Origin: Candidatus Delongbacteria bacterium
GTDB taxonomy: Bacteria > JAGOEH01
Length of the DNA stretch: 13,501 nucleotides
NCBI GenBank assembly: GCA_017997825.1
Contig: JAGOEH010000081.1
Span: 1-13,501 of the forward strand
Reading direction: 5' to 3'
The position numbers and the translations under genes were made by a program. Positions within the stretch are counted from its first letter, which is position 1, and each line of letters starts with the position of its first letter. Under the pieces are notes generated by a model. The model saw nothing but the letters and a program-made list of their open reading frames with translations, made no database searches and was not told where the DNA came from. This document shows positions 7,067 to 13,501 of the stretch, in pieces.

Positions 7067-8861
7067 GGTGTCGTTGCTCCAGATGGATTAAAAGGACATT
7101 GATATCCGCGGGGCTGATTCCTGGGATCTCCTGAGCCTGTGATAGATTAAAGGGCTTAAATCGGCAAAATTTCTCCCGAGCCTCGATACGCAAGGTTTCC
7201 AGCTCGGCATAATTGATTTCCGGGGGAATCCGGTACTCTTCATAACGTTTGATTTTAGCCGTATGCCGCTCCTGTCTGCGAATATAGCCTTCATATTTAA
7301 CCTCGGCTTCCAGACAATATGCCATATAAGCGGAACAGGCAAATGGGAGTTGGGATTGAATCATCGCCAGGCGATGCTCGGGGCGTTTCAGGAATTCATA
7401 AGCCGAAACCGATCGATGCTCAAACTGGATTCTGGATTCCTTCAATTTGTTTATATTGTAAGCTTTCCGGCGAATGAAGCTTTGATGACGCCTTAGCTCG
7501 GCTGGAGATTTCAATTGATAGTCTTTCAAATAAGTGATCATTCGTTGATCAACATTATCGTGCCTTAAATAAAGACGATTTTCAGCTAATGACGTGAACA
7601 GGCGATAGGGTTCTTGGGTTCCCTTCGAGGTCAGATCGCTGATCATGACCCCGATATAGGTATCGGTTCGGGATAAGGACAGTTCCTTTTTGTTTTTAGA
7701 TCGAAGGGCGGCATTGATGCCGGCGACAATTCCTTGAGCGGCCGCTTCTTCATATCCGGAGGTTCCATTGATCTGACCGGCCAGATATAAACCCGGAACC
7801 TGTTTGGTCTCTAAGGTTGGCTTGAGTTGGGTCGGATCGAAATAATCATACTCAATGGCATAAGCCGGGCGGACCATGTCGGCCTTTTCAAATCCCGGGA
7901 TCAGATGGAGCATCTCCTGCTGAACGGAGACCGGCAAAGAGGATGAGAATCCGTTGAGATAGACCGTGCTGAAATCATCGTCTTCAGGTTCAGCAAAGAG
8001 CTGATGGCGCTCGCGATCTGAAAAACGAACGACCTTATCTTCGATGGACGGACAGTACCGGGGGCCGACGCCTTTGATTACACCCTGAAAAAGGGGTGAT
8101 TGATGAAGATTGGACTTGATAACCCGATGAATATCCTGATTGGTATAAACCATATAGCAGGGGAGCTGATGAAAGCTTTTGACCTTTTGACGATACTGGA
8201 ATCCGAATGGGGGAGCCTCACCGGGTTGGGGGGTTAAACGGGTGAAATCGATGGTATGAGACCAGATCCGAGGGGGGGTTCCGGTTTTGAGCCGTCCGGC
8301 TGATAATCCCAAAACCTTCAGATTCTCCGCCAAGTGGTGACTGGCAAACTCATTGATTCTCCCGGCTGGATAATGCTGCATTCCAATATGAATCTGACCG
8401 TTCAGAAATGTTCCGGCGGCAACGACTACATTTTTTCCGATAATGGGTTCTCCGGATTGCAGCAGAACGCGAAACCCTTCCGGGATCGGTACCAGTTCCT
8501 CCACCATTCCTTCCCGGATCGTTAAACTGGGAAGAGTGAGCAGGTGGTTGAGCATATGCAGCTTGTACCGACTTCGGGATGCTTGGGAGCGCAGAGACCA
8601 TACCGCCGGCCCCTTGGATTGATTTAAAACCCGATACTGGAGAGCCGATTGGTGAGCTGTTTTCCCAATCAGACCTCCCAATTGATCGATTTCATAAACC
8701 AGATGGCTCTTGGCTAATCCTCCGATGGCCGGATTACAGGAGAGCTCACCGATCTTATCAACCGCCATGGTGATCAATACAACCTGACATCCCAATCGGC
8801 AGCCGATAGCGGCTGCTTCGCAACCGGCATGCCCTCCACCTATCACAATCATGTCAAACAC
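7050..8861 (-). CDS. mnmG: tRNA uridine-5-carboxymethylaminomethyl modification enzyme MnmG (GidA)
   Basis: The FAD-binding partner of MnmE, making the cmnm5 modification at wobble U34 of tRNAs that read NNA/NNG codons. The 603 residues, slightly under the usual 620-630, show the dinucleotide fold [13 protein letters not shown] (5-17), the catalytic-loop cysteine in SCNPAIGG (41-48, Cys42), [30 protein letters not shown], and the late FAD block [18 protein letters not shown], followed by the helical C-terminal MnmE/tRNA-binding region. The start is GTG at 8861-8859, placed five nucleotides after AGGAG. An in-frame ATG (8852-8850) is poorly spaced, and the longer frame to 8921 would begin with TTG inside the -35 box of the promoter. 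It is the first gene of the nine-gene run. Confidence 0.96.
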   Translation of the reverse strand: MFDMIVIGGGHAGCEAAAIGCRLGCQVVLITMAVDKIGELSCNPAIGGLAKSHLVYEIDQLGGLIGKTAHQSALQYRVLNQSKGPAVWSLRSQASRSRYKLHMLNHLLTLPSLTIREGMVEELVPIPEGFRVLLQSGEPIIGKNVVVAAGTFLNGQIHIGMQHYPAGRINEFASHHLAENLKVLGLSAGRLKTGTPPRIWSHTIDFTRLTPQPGEAPPFGFQYRQKVKSFHQLPCYMVYTNQDIHRVIKSNLHQSPLFQGVIKGVGPRYCPSIEDKVVRFSDRERHQLFAEPEDDDFSTVYLNGFSSSLPVSVQQEMLHLIPGFEKADMVRPAYAIEYDYFDPTQLKPTLETKQVPGLYLAGQINGTSGYEEAAAQGIVAGINAALRSKNKKELSLSRTDTYIGVMISDLTSKGTQEPYRLFTSLAENRLYLRHDNVDQRMITYLKDYQLKSPAELRRHQSFIRRKAYNINKLKESRIQFEHRSVSAYEFLKRPEHRLAMIQSQLPFACSAYMAYCLEAEVKYEGYIRRQERHTAKIKRYEEYRIPPEINYAELETLRIEAREKFCRFKPFNLSQAQEIPGISPADINVLLIHLEQRHHAKKN

Positions 8862-8866
8862 AATCA

Positions 8867-8871
8867 CTCCT
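8867..8871 (-). promoter_or_regulatory. Ribosome-binding site AGGAG setting a GTG start for mnmG
   Basis: AGGAG lies five nucleotides before the GTG at 8861-8859 and fourteen before the in-frame ATG at 8852-8850. The spacing favours GTG as the true mnmG start, giving the N-terminus [10 protein letters not shown]. Confidence 0.7.
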
Positions 8872-8892
8872 TTTAGTTCGCAATCACATTCA

Positions 8893-8921
8893 ATAATAAA
8901 AAAAAAACTAGTTTTTGTCAA
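8893..8921 (-). promoter_or_regulatory. Sigma70-type promoter of the mnmG operon
   Basis: On the minus strand there is a perfect -35 TTGACA (8921-8916), a spacer of exactly 17 nt, and -10 TATTAT (8898-8893, five of six consensus bases). The predicted start near 8886 leaves a leader of about 25 nt with the AGGAG site. The spacer is unusual: it holds the 14-bp perfect palindrome AAAAACTAGTTTTT (8916-8903), which extends into a T10 run. It is the only strong promoter I can see for the nine genes that follow. Confidence 0.7.
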
Positions 8922-9176
8922 GCTGTTATTATCCTGATTTCAAAACTCCATTCCCGGCTTACGGCTTGATTTTCTGATGACTTCAGCCCCCGCTATACCC
9001 TCCGGTAACCCTGGGGTGGTATCCGGGATTCCGATTCTACCCTCAGCGTGCTCGTCACTGAAAATATAATGTGTTTTTTTGAAACCATTTTGTGCCTGGA
9101 CTCGTTTAATTAGGATGGCTCCCCTTGCCGGAGTTTTGGTACCGCCATTAACCTTTTTTTGACATGAGGAGAATTT
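8922..9176. other. Divergent intergenic region between mnmG and the lpoB-like gene
   Basis: About 315 nt separate the two divergent start codons, and this part lies beyond the mnmG promoter. It holds no convincing gene: a 30-codon frame at 8977-9069 has no ribosome-binding site. A TATAAT at 9065-9070 (plus strand) is a possible -10 for the lipoprotein genes, but no good -35 lies 16-18 nt upstream. An imperfect dyad (8995-9003 with 9014-9022, seven of nine pairs) is present. GAGGAG at 9166-9171 is the ribosome-binding site of the next gene. I see no cluster of DnaA boxes, so I do not call it an origin. Confidence 0.5.
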
Positions 9177-9788
9177 ATGACCAGACTTTTAATCCTTCTC
9201 GCCTTTATGGTGTTGGGATTCAGCTGTGCCGGTTCCAATAAGCAGGTTCAGCGGATTGACGTGAATTCGGTAACGGATTTATCGGGACGATGGAATGATA
9301 CCGATTCACGGCTGGTTGCCGAGGAAATGATCAACGATTGCTTGGGCCGTCCCTGGCTGGAAAGCTTTCTGAATCAGAAAGGCACCCGCCCGGTCGTTAC
9401 CATCGGCCGAATTCGGAATATGACCGCCGATCATCTGGATACCGAAACCTTCAGCAAGGACTTTGAGCGGGAGCTGCTCAATTCAGGCCGGGTTCGCTTT
9501 ATCGCTACCAAGTTGGAACGGGAAGATGTCCGGGATGAACGGATGGACCAGAGTGAGTTTTCCCGCAATTTTCTGACGGAAGAATCCCTGAAAAAACTGC
9601 GGAATGAGATCGGTGCCAATTATATTTTATTAGGATCGGTCAAGAGCATTACGGATCAGGTGGAAGGCAGTCAGGTCGTTTATTATCAGACGGATTTGGA
9701 GCTGATTGATGTTGAATCGGTCGAAAAAGTCTGGATCGGAACCCATAAGATCAAGAAAAGTATCAATCAGAAAAGCAGTAAATGGTGA
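9177..9788 (+). CDS. LpoB-like outer-membrane lipoprotein (penicillin-binding protein activator family)
   Basis: A 203-residue lipoprotein with a short signal peptide and lipobox LGFSC (13-17); Cys17 would be lipidated, and Ala at +2 fits outer-membrane sorting. The block LSGRWNDTDSRLVAEEMI (35-52) is the hallmark of the LpoB/COG3417 family. It is followed by an alpha/beta domain with VVTIGRIRN (73-81), FERELLNSGRVRFI (96-109) and GANYILLGSV (146-155). In E. coli LpoB spans the periplasm to stimulate the synthase PBP1B. This homologue lacks a long linker, and its target is unknown. GAGGAG lies five nucleotides before the ATG at 9177. It overlaps the next lipoprotein gene by 7 nt, a pairing seen in other Gram-negative bacteria. 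Confidence 0.88.
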   Translation: MTRLLILLAFMVLGFSCAGSNKQVQRIDVNSVTDLSGRWNDTDSRLVAEEMINDCLGRPWLESFLNQKGTRPVVTIGRIRNMTADHLDTETFSKDFERELLNSGRVRFIATKLEREDVRDERMDQSEFSRNFLTEESLKKLRNEIGANYILLGSVKSITDQVEGSQVVYYQTDLELIDVESVEKVWIGTHKIKKSINQKSSKW

Positions 9789-11185
9789 TTGAATCATTTT
9801 GGAGCCGGATAATTCCGGCCGGAATCCTGGGATTGATCCTTCTGACGGCCTGCAGCCTGATGCAATCGGGGAATGACTGGCATAAACCGGTAGCCCGGCA
9901 GATGCAGAATGGGCAGGTTGATCAGGCGGTTGCGGCGATCGAAACGGCATACCGGAATGGACGGTATGCTTCCAAGGATCGGTTTTTATATTATCTGGAT
10001 GCCGGCTTGGCCTATCATTACGCTACCCAACCCGACAGCAGCAATCGACGGCTTCATCTGGCCGAGCAAACTGCGGAGGATCTCTATACCAAGAGTGTAT
10101 CCCGGACCGCCCTGTCATGGCTGTGGAACGACAATGTGACCGAGTATGCAGGTGAGGATTATGAGGTATTATACACCAACCTGTTTAAAGCCTTAAATTT
10201 TGCTGCCCAAGGCCAATGGGAATCCGGGATGGTGGAAATCCGTCGGGCGGATCTCAAACTGGAGCTGCTCGAACAAAAATATGCCGATCTGGCGGCGGGT
10301 ATGAATCGCAACCAGGATTCCAATAACCGGATTCCCGTGACCTATCAAGCCGAAAGGGTCAATTTTCATAATGATGCCCTGGCCCGGTATCTGAGCATGC
10401 ATTTCTATGCCGCATCCGGGGATCCGGATAATGCCCGGGTGGATTATGATAAACTGGTTCGAGCTTTTGAGGATCAGCCGGCTATCTATAGCTTCCCCGT
10501 TCCGGCCGTCAATTATCAGCCGGCTCCCGGACAGGCGATCCTTAGCGTTGTGGCAATGACCGGACTTTCACCGGTTAAGGAAAAGTTCGAGCTCCGGGTG
10601 CGAGGTGATAAAACCCTGGATCTGATTCAGGTTCTCTATACCGATACCCAAAACCAGGATGCGGTCTATCACCAAATCCCCCTACGCCTGGACCAGGATT
10701 TTTATGCTAAATTGTCGATCCCGAGGGTGGTGGAACGCCCCGGTCGGATTGCCGCCATTCGGATCTATACCGGAACCCAATTGCTGGGTCAGCTGCAATT
10801 GTTGGAAAACACCTATTCGGTGGCTTTGGAAACCTTCAAAGCCAAGCAATCCTTGATTTATTTAAGAACCGTTGTCCGGGTTGTCGGTAAATTGTTGGGA
10901 GGCAATCGGCTTAAGCAAGAAGTGGATAATCCGCATTTTGACGGTTGGCTGAAAAAACTCCTGGTCGATGTCTATACCGATTGGTCGGAGAGCGCCGATA
11001 TCCGATGCAGCCGTTTATTACCCGGCAAAATCTGGGTTGGGGATTTTGAGCTGCCTCCCGGCGATTATCCGGTGCGGTTGGAGTTTCTTGATGAAGGCGG
11101 ATACCCGGTTTCGGTTCAAACGATTCCATCCAGTCGGGTATCGGCCGGGAGAATGAATCTGGTGGAAGCTTCTTGCTTCCAATAA
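9782..11185 (+). CDS. COG3014-family outer-membrane lipoprotein
   Basis: A 467-residue lipoprotein. The signal peptide (about 1-23) ends in the lipobox LLTAC (20-24), with Cys24 lipidated and Ser at +2, again fitting the outer membrane. The N-terminal half (about 35-230) is helical and resembles tetratricopeptide repeats (for example DQAVAAIETAYRNG and ALNFAAQGQWESGMVEIRRAD). The C-terminal half is beta-rich and contains ESADIRCSRLLPGKIWVGDFELPPGDYPVRLEF (403-435), typical of COG3014 proteins, which usually sit beside LpoB homologues. Its biochemical role is not established; involvement in cell-wall synthase control is inferred from the pair. The ATG at 9782 lies inside the end of the LpoB-like gene, and no strong ribosome-binding site precedes it, so translational coupling is likely. 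The last codons form one arm of a hairpin. Confidence 0.82.
   Translation: MVIESFWSRIIPAGILGLILLTACSLMQSGNDWHKPVARQMQNGQVDQAVAAIETAYRNGRYASKDRFLYYLDAGLAYHYATQPDSSNRRLHLAEQTAEDLYTKSVSRTALSWLWNDNVTEYAGEDYEVLYTNLFKALNFAAQGQWESGMVEIRRADLKLELLEQKYADLAAGMNRNQDSNNRIPVTYQAERVNFHNDALARYLSMHFYAASGDPDNARVDYDKLVRAFEDQPAIYSFPVPAVNYQPAPGQAILSVVAMTGLSPVKEKFELRVRGDKTLDLIQVLYTDTQNQDAVYHQIPLRLDQDFYAKLSIPRVVERPGRIAAIRIYTGTQLLGQLQLLENTYSVALETFKAKQSLIYLRTVVRVVGKLLGGNRLKQEVDNPHFDGWLKKLLVDVYTDWSESADIRCSRLLPGKIWVGDFELPPGDYPVRLEFLDEGGYPVSVQTIPSSRVSAGRMNLVEASCFQ
11163..11181. terminator. Perfect hairpin between convergent genes (possible bidirectional terminator)
   Basis: TGGAAGC (11163-11169), loop TTCTT (11170-11174) and GCTTCCA (11175-11181) form a perfect 7-bp stem. 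It overlaps the last codons of the COG3014 gene and lies 15 nt beyond the glgP stop, so it is placed to end both transcripts. No T-run follows on either strand, so it is not a canonical intrinsic terminator; it could also protect 3' ends from exonucleases. Confidence 0.4.
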
Positions 11186-11196
11186 TCTGTCATTGT

Positions 11197-13501
11197 CTAT
11201 CGGATTTTATTCATCGGCATCGGTTCCACATTCCATATCTTTTCTGCATATTCCCGAATGGAACGGTCACTGGAGAATTTTCCCATGCGGCTGCAATTCA
11301 AAATCGATTTCCGGGTCCATTCGGTGGAATCCAGAAAGAGCTGTTCCACCTTGTGCTGAGTGTCAATATAAGACTGGTAATCCGCCAGTAGACAATAATT
11401 ATCTGTGTTCAGCAGTTCCTGGACGATCGGCTGAAAGATTCCCGGTTCTTCGCGGTTAAAATAGTTTTGGTCCAGTGAATCGATGACCCGTTTTAGTTCC
11501 GGATTATGTTCATAAGTGTGTCGGGGGTAATACCCGTTCTGTTTCAGTTCTTGGACCTGATGGGCCAGCAGCCCAAAGATAAAGATATTTTCCTCTCCGA
11601 CTTCCTGGCGGATTTCAACATTCGCCCCATCCATGGTGCCGATTGTCAGGGCCCCGTTTAAAGCAAATTTCATATTCCCGGTTCCTGAAGCCTCTAATCC
11701 GGCGGTAGAGATCTGTTCGGAAAGATTGGTGGCCGGAATAATCCGTTCAGCCAGGGATACCGAATAGTTTTTTAGAAAGACAACCTTGAGGCGATCCTTG
11801 ATATCCGGATCATGATTGACGGTATCAGCCACGCTGTGGATCAATTTGATGATCAATTTGGCCATGAAATAGGCGGGGGCGGCTTTCCCGGCAAAGATGA
11901 CCGTGCGGGGTACCCGGTCCACCCCCGGTTCATCTTTGATTCGAAAATAGAGGGTGATGACATGCAGCAAATTCAGCAACTGTCGTTTGTATTCATGAAA
12001 CCGCTTGATCTGAACATCGAAGAGCGATTCCGGATTGATGATGATCCCGGTATCCCTGGCAATATAATCCTTCAAGAGGTCTTTATTGGTCCATTTGATG
12101 GCATGCCAACTGTCCAGAAACTGGGGATTGTCAATGAATTCTTCCAGTTTTCGCAGCTCTTCCAGGCGGGTGGCCCATGACGTGCCGATCCGTTCGTCCA
12201 GAAAGAGACCCATCATGGGATTGGCAGCTTTCAACCACCGCCGGGGCGAGATTCCGTTGGTAATATTGGTGAATTTGTGCGGGTAGATCCGGTAGAACTC
12301 CGGAAAAATCAATTCTTTCAGGATTGTGGAATGAAGTTCCGCTACCCCATTGATACAGTGGGAACCAACGATGGCCAGGTTGGCCATTCGGATTCGCTTT
12401 TCCGGAAATTCCCGAATGATCGAGACCTTCTCTATAAATCCTCCGTCCTGGCAAATGCTGTTGCGAACCATATCCAGAAACCGCTGATTGATTTCGTAAA
12501 TAATCTGCATATGGCGGGGAAGCAGTGTCTCCATGAGTGAAACCGGCCATTCCTCCAAGGCCTCCGGAACGACGGTATGATTGGTGTAGGCAAAGGTTTT
12601 GGTGGTGATCTCCCAGGCAAAATCCCATCCCAATCCCTCTTCGTCCAGCAGGATTCTCATCAATTCCGGAATGGCAATGACGGGATGGGTATCATTCAAT
12701 TGAATGGCGGTTTTTTCCGCAAAAAGGTCATATTTTTTATGATTGATTTTATATTTACGGATAATATCCTGAAGTGAGGCCGAAACGAAAAAATACTGCT
12801 GCTTGAGCCTCAGATATTTGCCTTCTTCAGATGAATCATTGGGATAGAGGACTTTGGATATATTCTCCGATAGATTTTTGTTTTCTACCGCCGCGATATA
12901 GTTGCCGCTGTTGAACTCATGGAAGCTGAATTCGTTGGTGGCTTTGGCCTGCCATAATCGAAGGTTGTTGACCGTACTGTTGTTGTATCCCGGCACCGGA
13001 ATATCATAAGCGACGGCATAGACATCATCGGTTTTAATCCAATCATACTGAAGCCGGCCCTTGTCATTTTTGCCTCGCAGTACCACTTCACCAAAAAATT
13101 TAACCCGGAATTTCAATTCGCGCCGGAATATTTCCCATGGATTTCCATAGCTTAACCAGTGATCCGGCTGTTCGGTCTGCCAGCCGTTTTCGATGGCCTG
13201 CGAGAAGATCCCGAATTCATAGCGGATTCCATAGCCGAAGGAGGGATACTGATTGGTGGCCATCGAGTCCAGGAAACAGGCCGCCAGACGACCCAATCCT
13301 CCATTGCCCAATCCCATGTCGTTCTCCATCTCCTTGATGGTTTCCAGGTTATACCCTTCCTGCTTGAGTATATTATAACACTGATCGTAATAATTCATGT
13401 TGATGAGGGTATTGCCCAATAAACGCCCCATCAGAAACTCCAACGACAGATAATAAACTCGTTTGACATCCTTTTCTTTGTATTCCTGCTGTGTTCTCAG
13501 C
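11197..13501 (-). CDS. glgP: Glycogen/starch/maltodextrin phosphorylase, N-terminus cut by window edge
   Basis: A GT35 phosphorylase that releases glucose 1-phosphate from alpha-1,4-glucan ends in the cytoplasm. The visible C-terminal 767 residues begin in frame at the right edge with a stretch leading into VYYLSLEFLMGRLLGN, a conserved block near residue 80 of full-length enzymes, so about 70-80 residues are missing. Downstream are NGGLGRLAACFLDS, AIQLNDTHPVIAIPELMR, NITNGISPRRWL, VQIKRFHEYKRQLLN and the pyridoxal-phosphate block EASGTGNMKFALNG. The cofactor-binding lysine is encoded at 11670-11668. The total length would be near the roughly 815-850 residues usual for bacterial GlgP/MalP. 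The stop is TAG at 11197-11199, 11 nt from the convergent lipoprotein stop. Substrate preference (glycogen or maltodextrin) cannot be decided here. The real start lies outside the window. Confidence 0.96.
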   Translation of the reverse strand, partial: LRTQQEYKEKDVKRVYYLSLEFLMGRLLGNTLINMNYYDQCYNILKQEGYNLETIKEMENDMGLGNGGLGRLAACFLDSMATNQYPSFGYGIRYEFGIFSQAIENGWQTEQPDHWLSYGNPWEIFRRELKFRVKFFGEVVLRGKNDKGRLQYDWIKTDDVYAVAYDIPVPGYNNSTVNNLRLWQAKATNEFSFHEFNSGNYIAAVENKNLSENISKVLYPNDSSEEGKYLRLKQQYFFVSASLQDIIRKYKINHKKYDLFAEKTAIQLNDTHPVIAIPELMRILLDEEGLGWDFAWEITTKTFAYTNHTVVPEALEEWPVSLMETLLPRHMQIIYEINQRFLDMVRNSICQDGGFIEKVSIIREFPEKRIRMANLAIVGSHCINGVAELHSTILKELIFPEFYRIYPHKFTNITNGISPRRWLKAANPMMGLFLDERIGTSWATRLEELRKLEEFIDNPQFLDSWHAIKWTNKDLLKDYIARDTGIIINPESLFDVQIKRFHEYKRQLLNLLHVITLYFRIKDEPGVDRVPRTVIFAGKAAPAYFMAKLIIKLIHSVADTVNHDPDIKDRLKVVFLKNYSVSLAERIIPATNLSEQISTAGLEASGTGNMKFALNGALTIGTMDGANVEIRQEVGEENIFIFGLLAHQVQELKQNGYYPRHTYEHNPELKRVIDSLDQNYFNREEPGIFQPIVQELLNTDNYCLLADYQSYIDTQHKVEQLFLDSTEWTRKSILNCSRMGKFSSDRSIREYAEKIWNVEPMPMNKIR

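Noticed and set aside
8862-8921. N-terminal extension of MnmG by 20 residues
   Set aside because: It would begin with TTG inside the -35 hexamer of the promoter, and the added residues do not resemble MnmG N-termini; the GTG at 8861 has a well-spaced AGGAG.
8977-9069. 30-codon open frame on the plus strand in the divergent intergenic region
   Set aside because: No ribosome-binding site, no recognisable composition or membrane segment, and it ends inside the TATAAT element.
8862-9176. Possible oriC next to mnmG
   Set aside because: Origins are often near mnmG-rsmG-parAB, but I see no cluster of TTATNCACA-type DnaA boxes and no clear AT-rich unwinding repeats here. A single near-match (GTGGATAA) at about 10922 is isolated inside a coding region.
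11701-11712. Plus-strand GGCGGTAGAGAT, resembling the ops element read by RfaH
   Set aside because: It lies antisense within glgP, far from any leader of a polysaccharide operon, and a short match of this kind is expected by chance.
12131-12628. 165-codon minus-strand frame inside glgP
   Set aside because: It overlaps the well-conserved phosphorylase frame in a different phase and has a low-complexity composition typical of an alternative-frame shadow.
13441-13443. Apparent phosphorylase start codon near the right edge
   Set aside because: It is a TTG within the conserved YYLSLEFLMGR block; the frame continues upstream to the window edge with family-like sequence, so the gene is truncated and does not start here.

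Overview
The window is a gene-dense piece of a bacterial chromosome with moderate GC. It holds thirteen protein-coding genes (two of them cut by the window edges) and no RNA gene, insertion sequence, phage gene or CRISPR array that I could recognise. The order mnmG-rsmG-parA-parB followed by an M23 peptidase and a bactofilin, the UpxY/RfaH-type NusG paralogue, the KpsF-type isomerase and the outer-membrane lipoproteins point to a diderm, LPS-type bacterium. My best guess is the Fibrobacteres-Chlorobi-Bacteroidetes superphylum or a neighbouring candidate phylum (a Calditrichota- or Marinimicrobia-like lineage). That placement rests on protein style and gene order, not on any search.

Layout. 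(1) Positions 1-190: the start of an unidentified minus-strand gene with its own strong promoter. (2) Positions 205-8861: one minus-strand run of nine genes with almost no space between them, reading from right to left mnmG, rsmG, parA, parB, M23 peptidase, bactofilin, NusG paralogue, kpsF-like isomerase, and a 614-residue membrane-anchored protein built of repeated beta-rich units resembling DUF4330. Junctions are overlaps of 17, 4 and 8 nt, gaps of 8 and 9 nt, overlaps of 8 and 8 nt, and a gap of 21 nt. One clear sigma70-type promoter, TTGACA-17-TATTAT, lies before mnmG. (3) Positions 8862-9176: a divergent intergenic region. (4) Positions 9177-11185: two plus-strand lipoproteins, LpoB-like and COG3014-like, overlapping by 7 nt. 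(5) Positions 11197-13501: glycogen phosphorylase on the minus strand, converging on the lipoprotein pair with 11 nt between stop codons and truncated at its N-terminus by the window.

How it may work together. The first half of the long operon is the widely conserved oriC-proximal housekeeping set: tRNA wobble modification, 16S rRNA methylation and chromosome partitioning. The second half looks like an envelope module: a periplasmic peptidoglycan hydrolase with a cytoplasmic tail, a bactofilin scaffold, an operon-specific elongation factor, an enzyme making arabinose 5-phosphate (the Kdo precursor), and a large anchored beta-repeat protein. The divergent LpoB/COG3014 pair also belongs to cell-wall synthesis. 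The most original material is the multi-repeat DUF4330-like protein and the NusG paralogue embedded in, and apparently co-translated with, the parAB-bactofilin operon. I see no defence system or other clearly new machinery, and the functional link between the two halves is inference.
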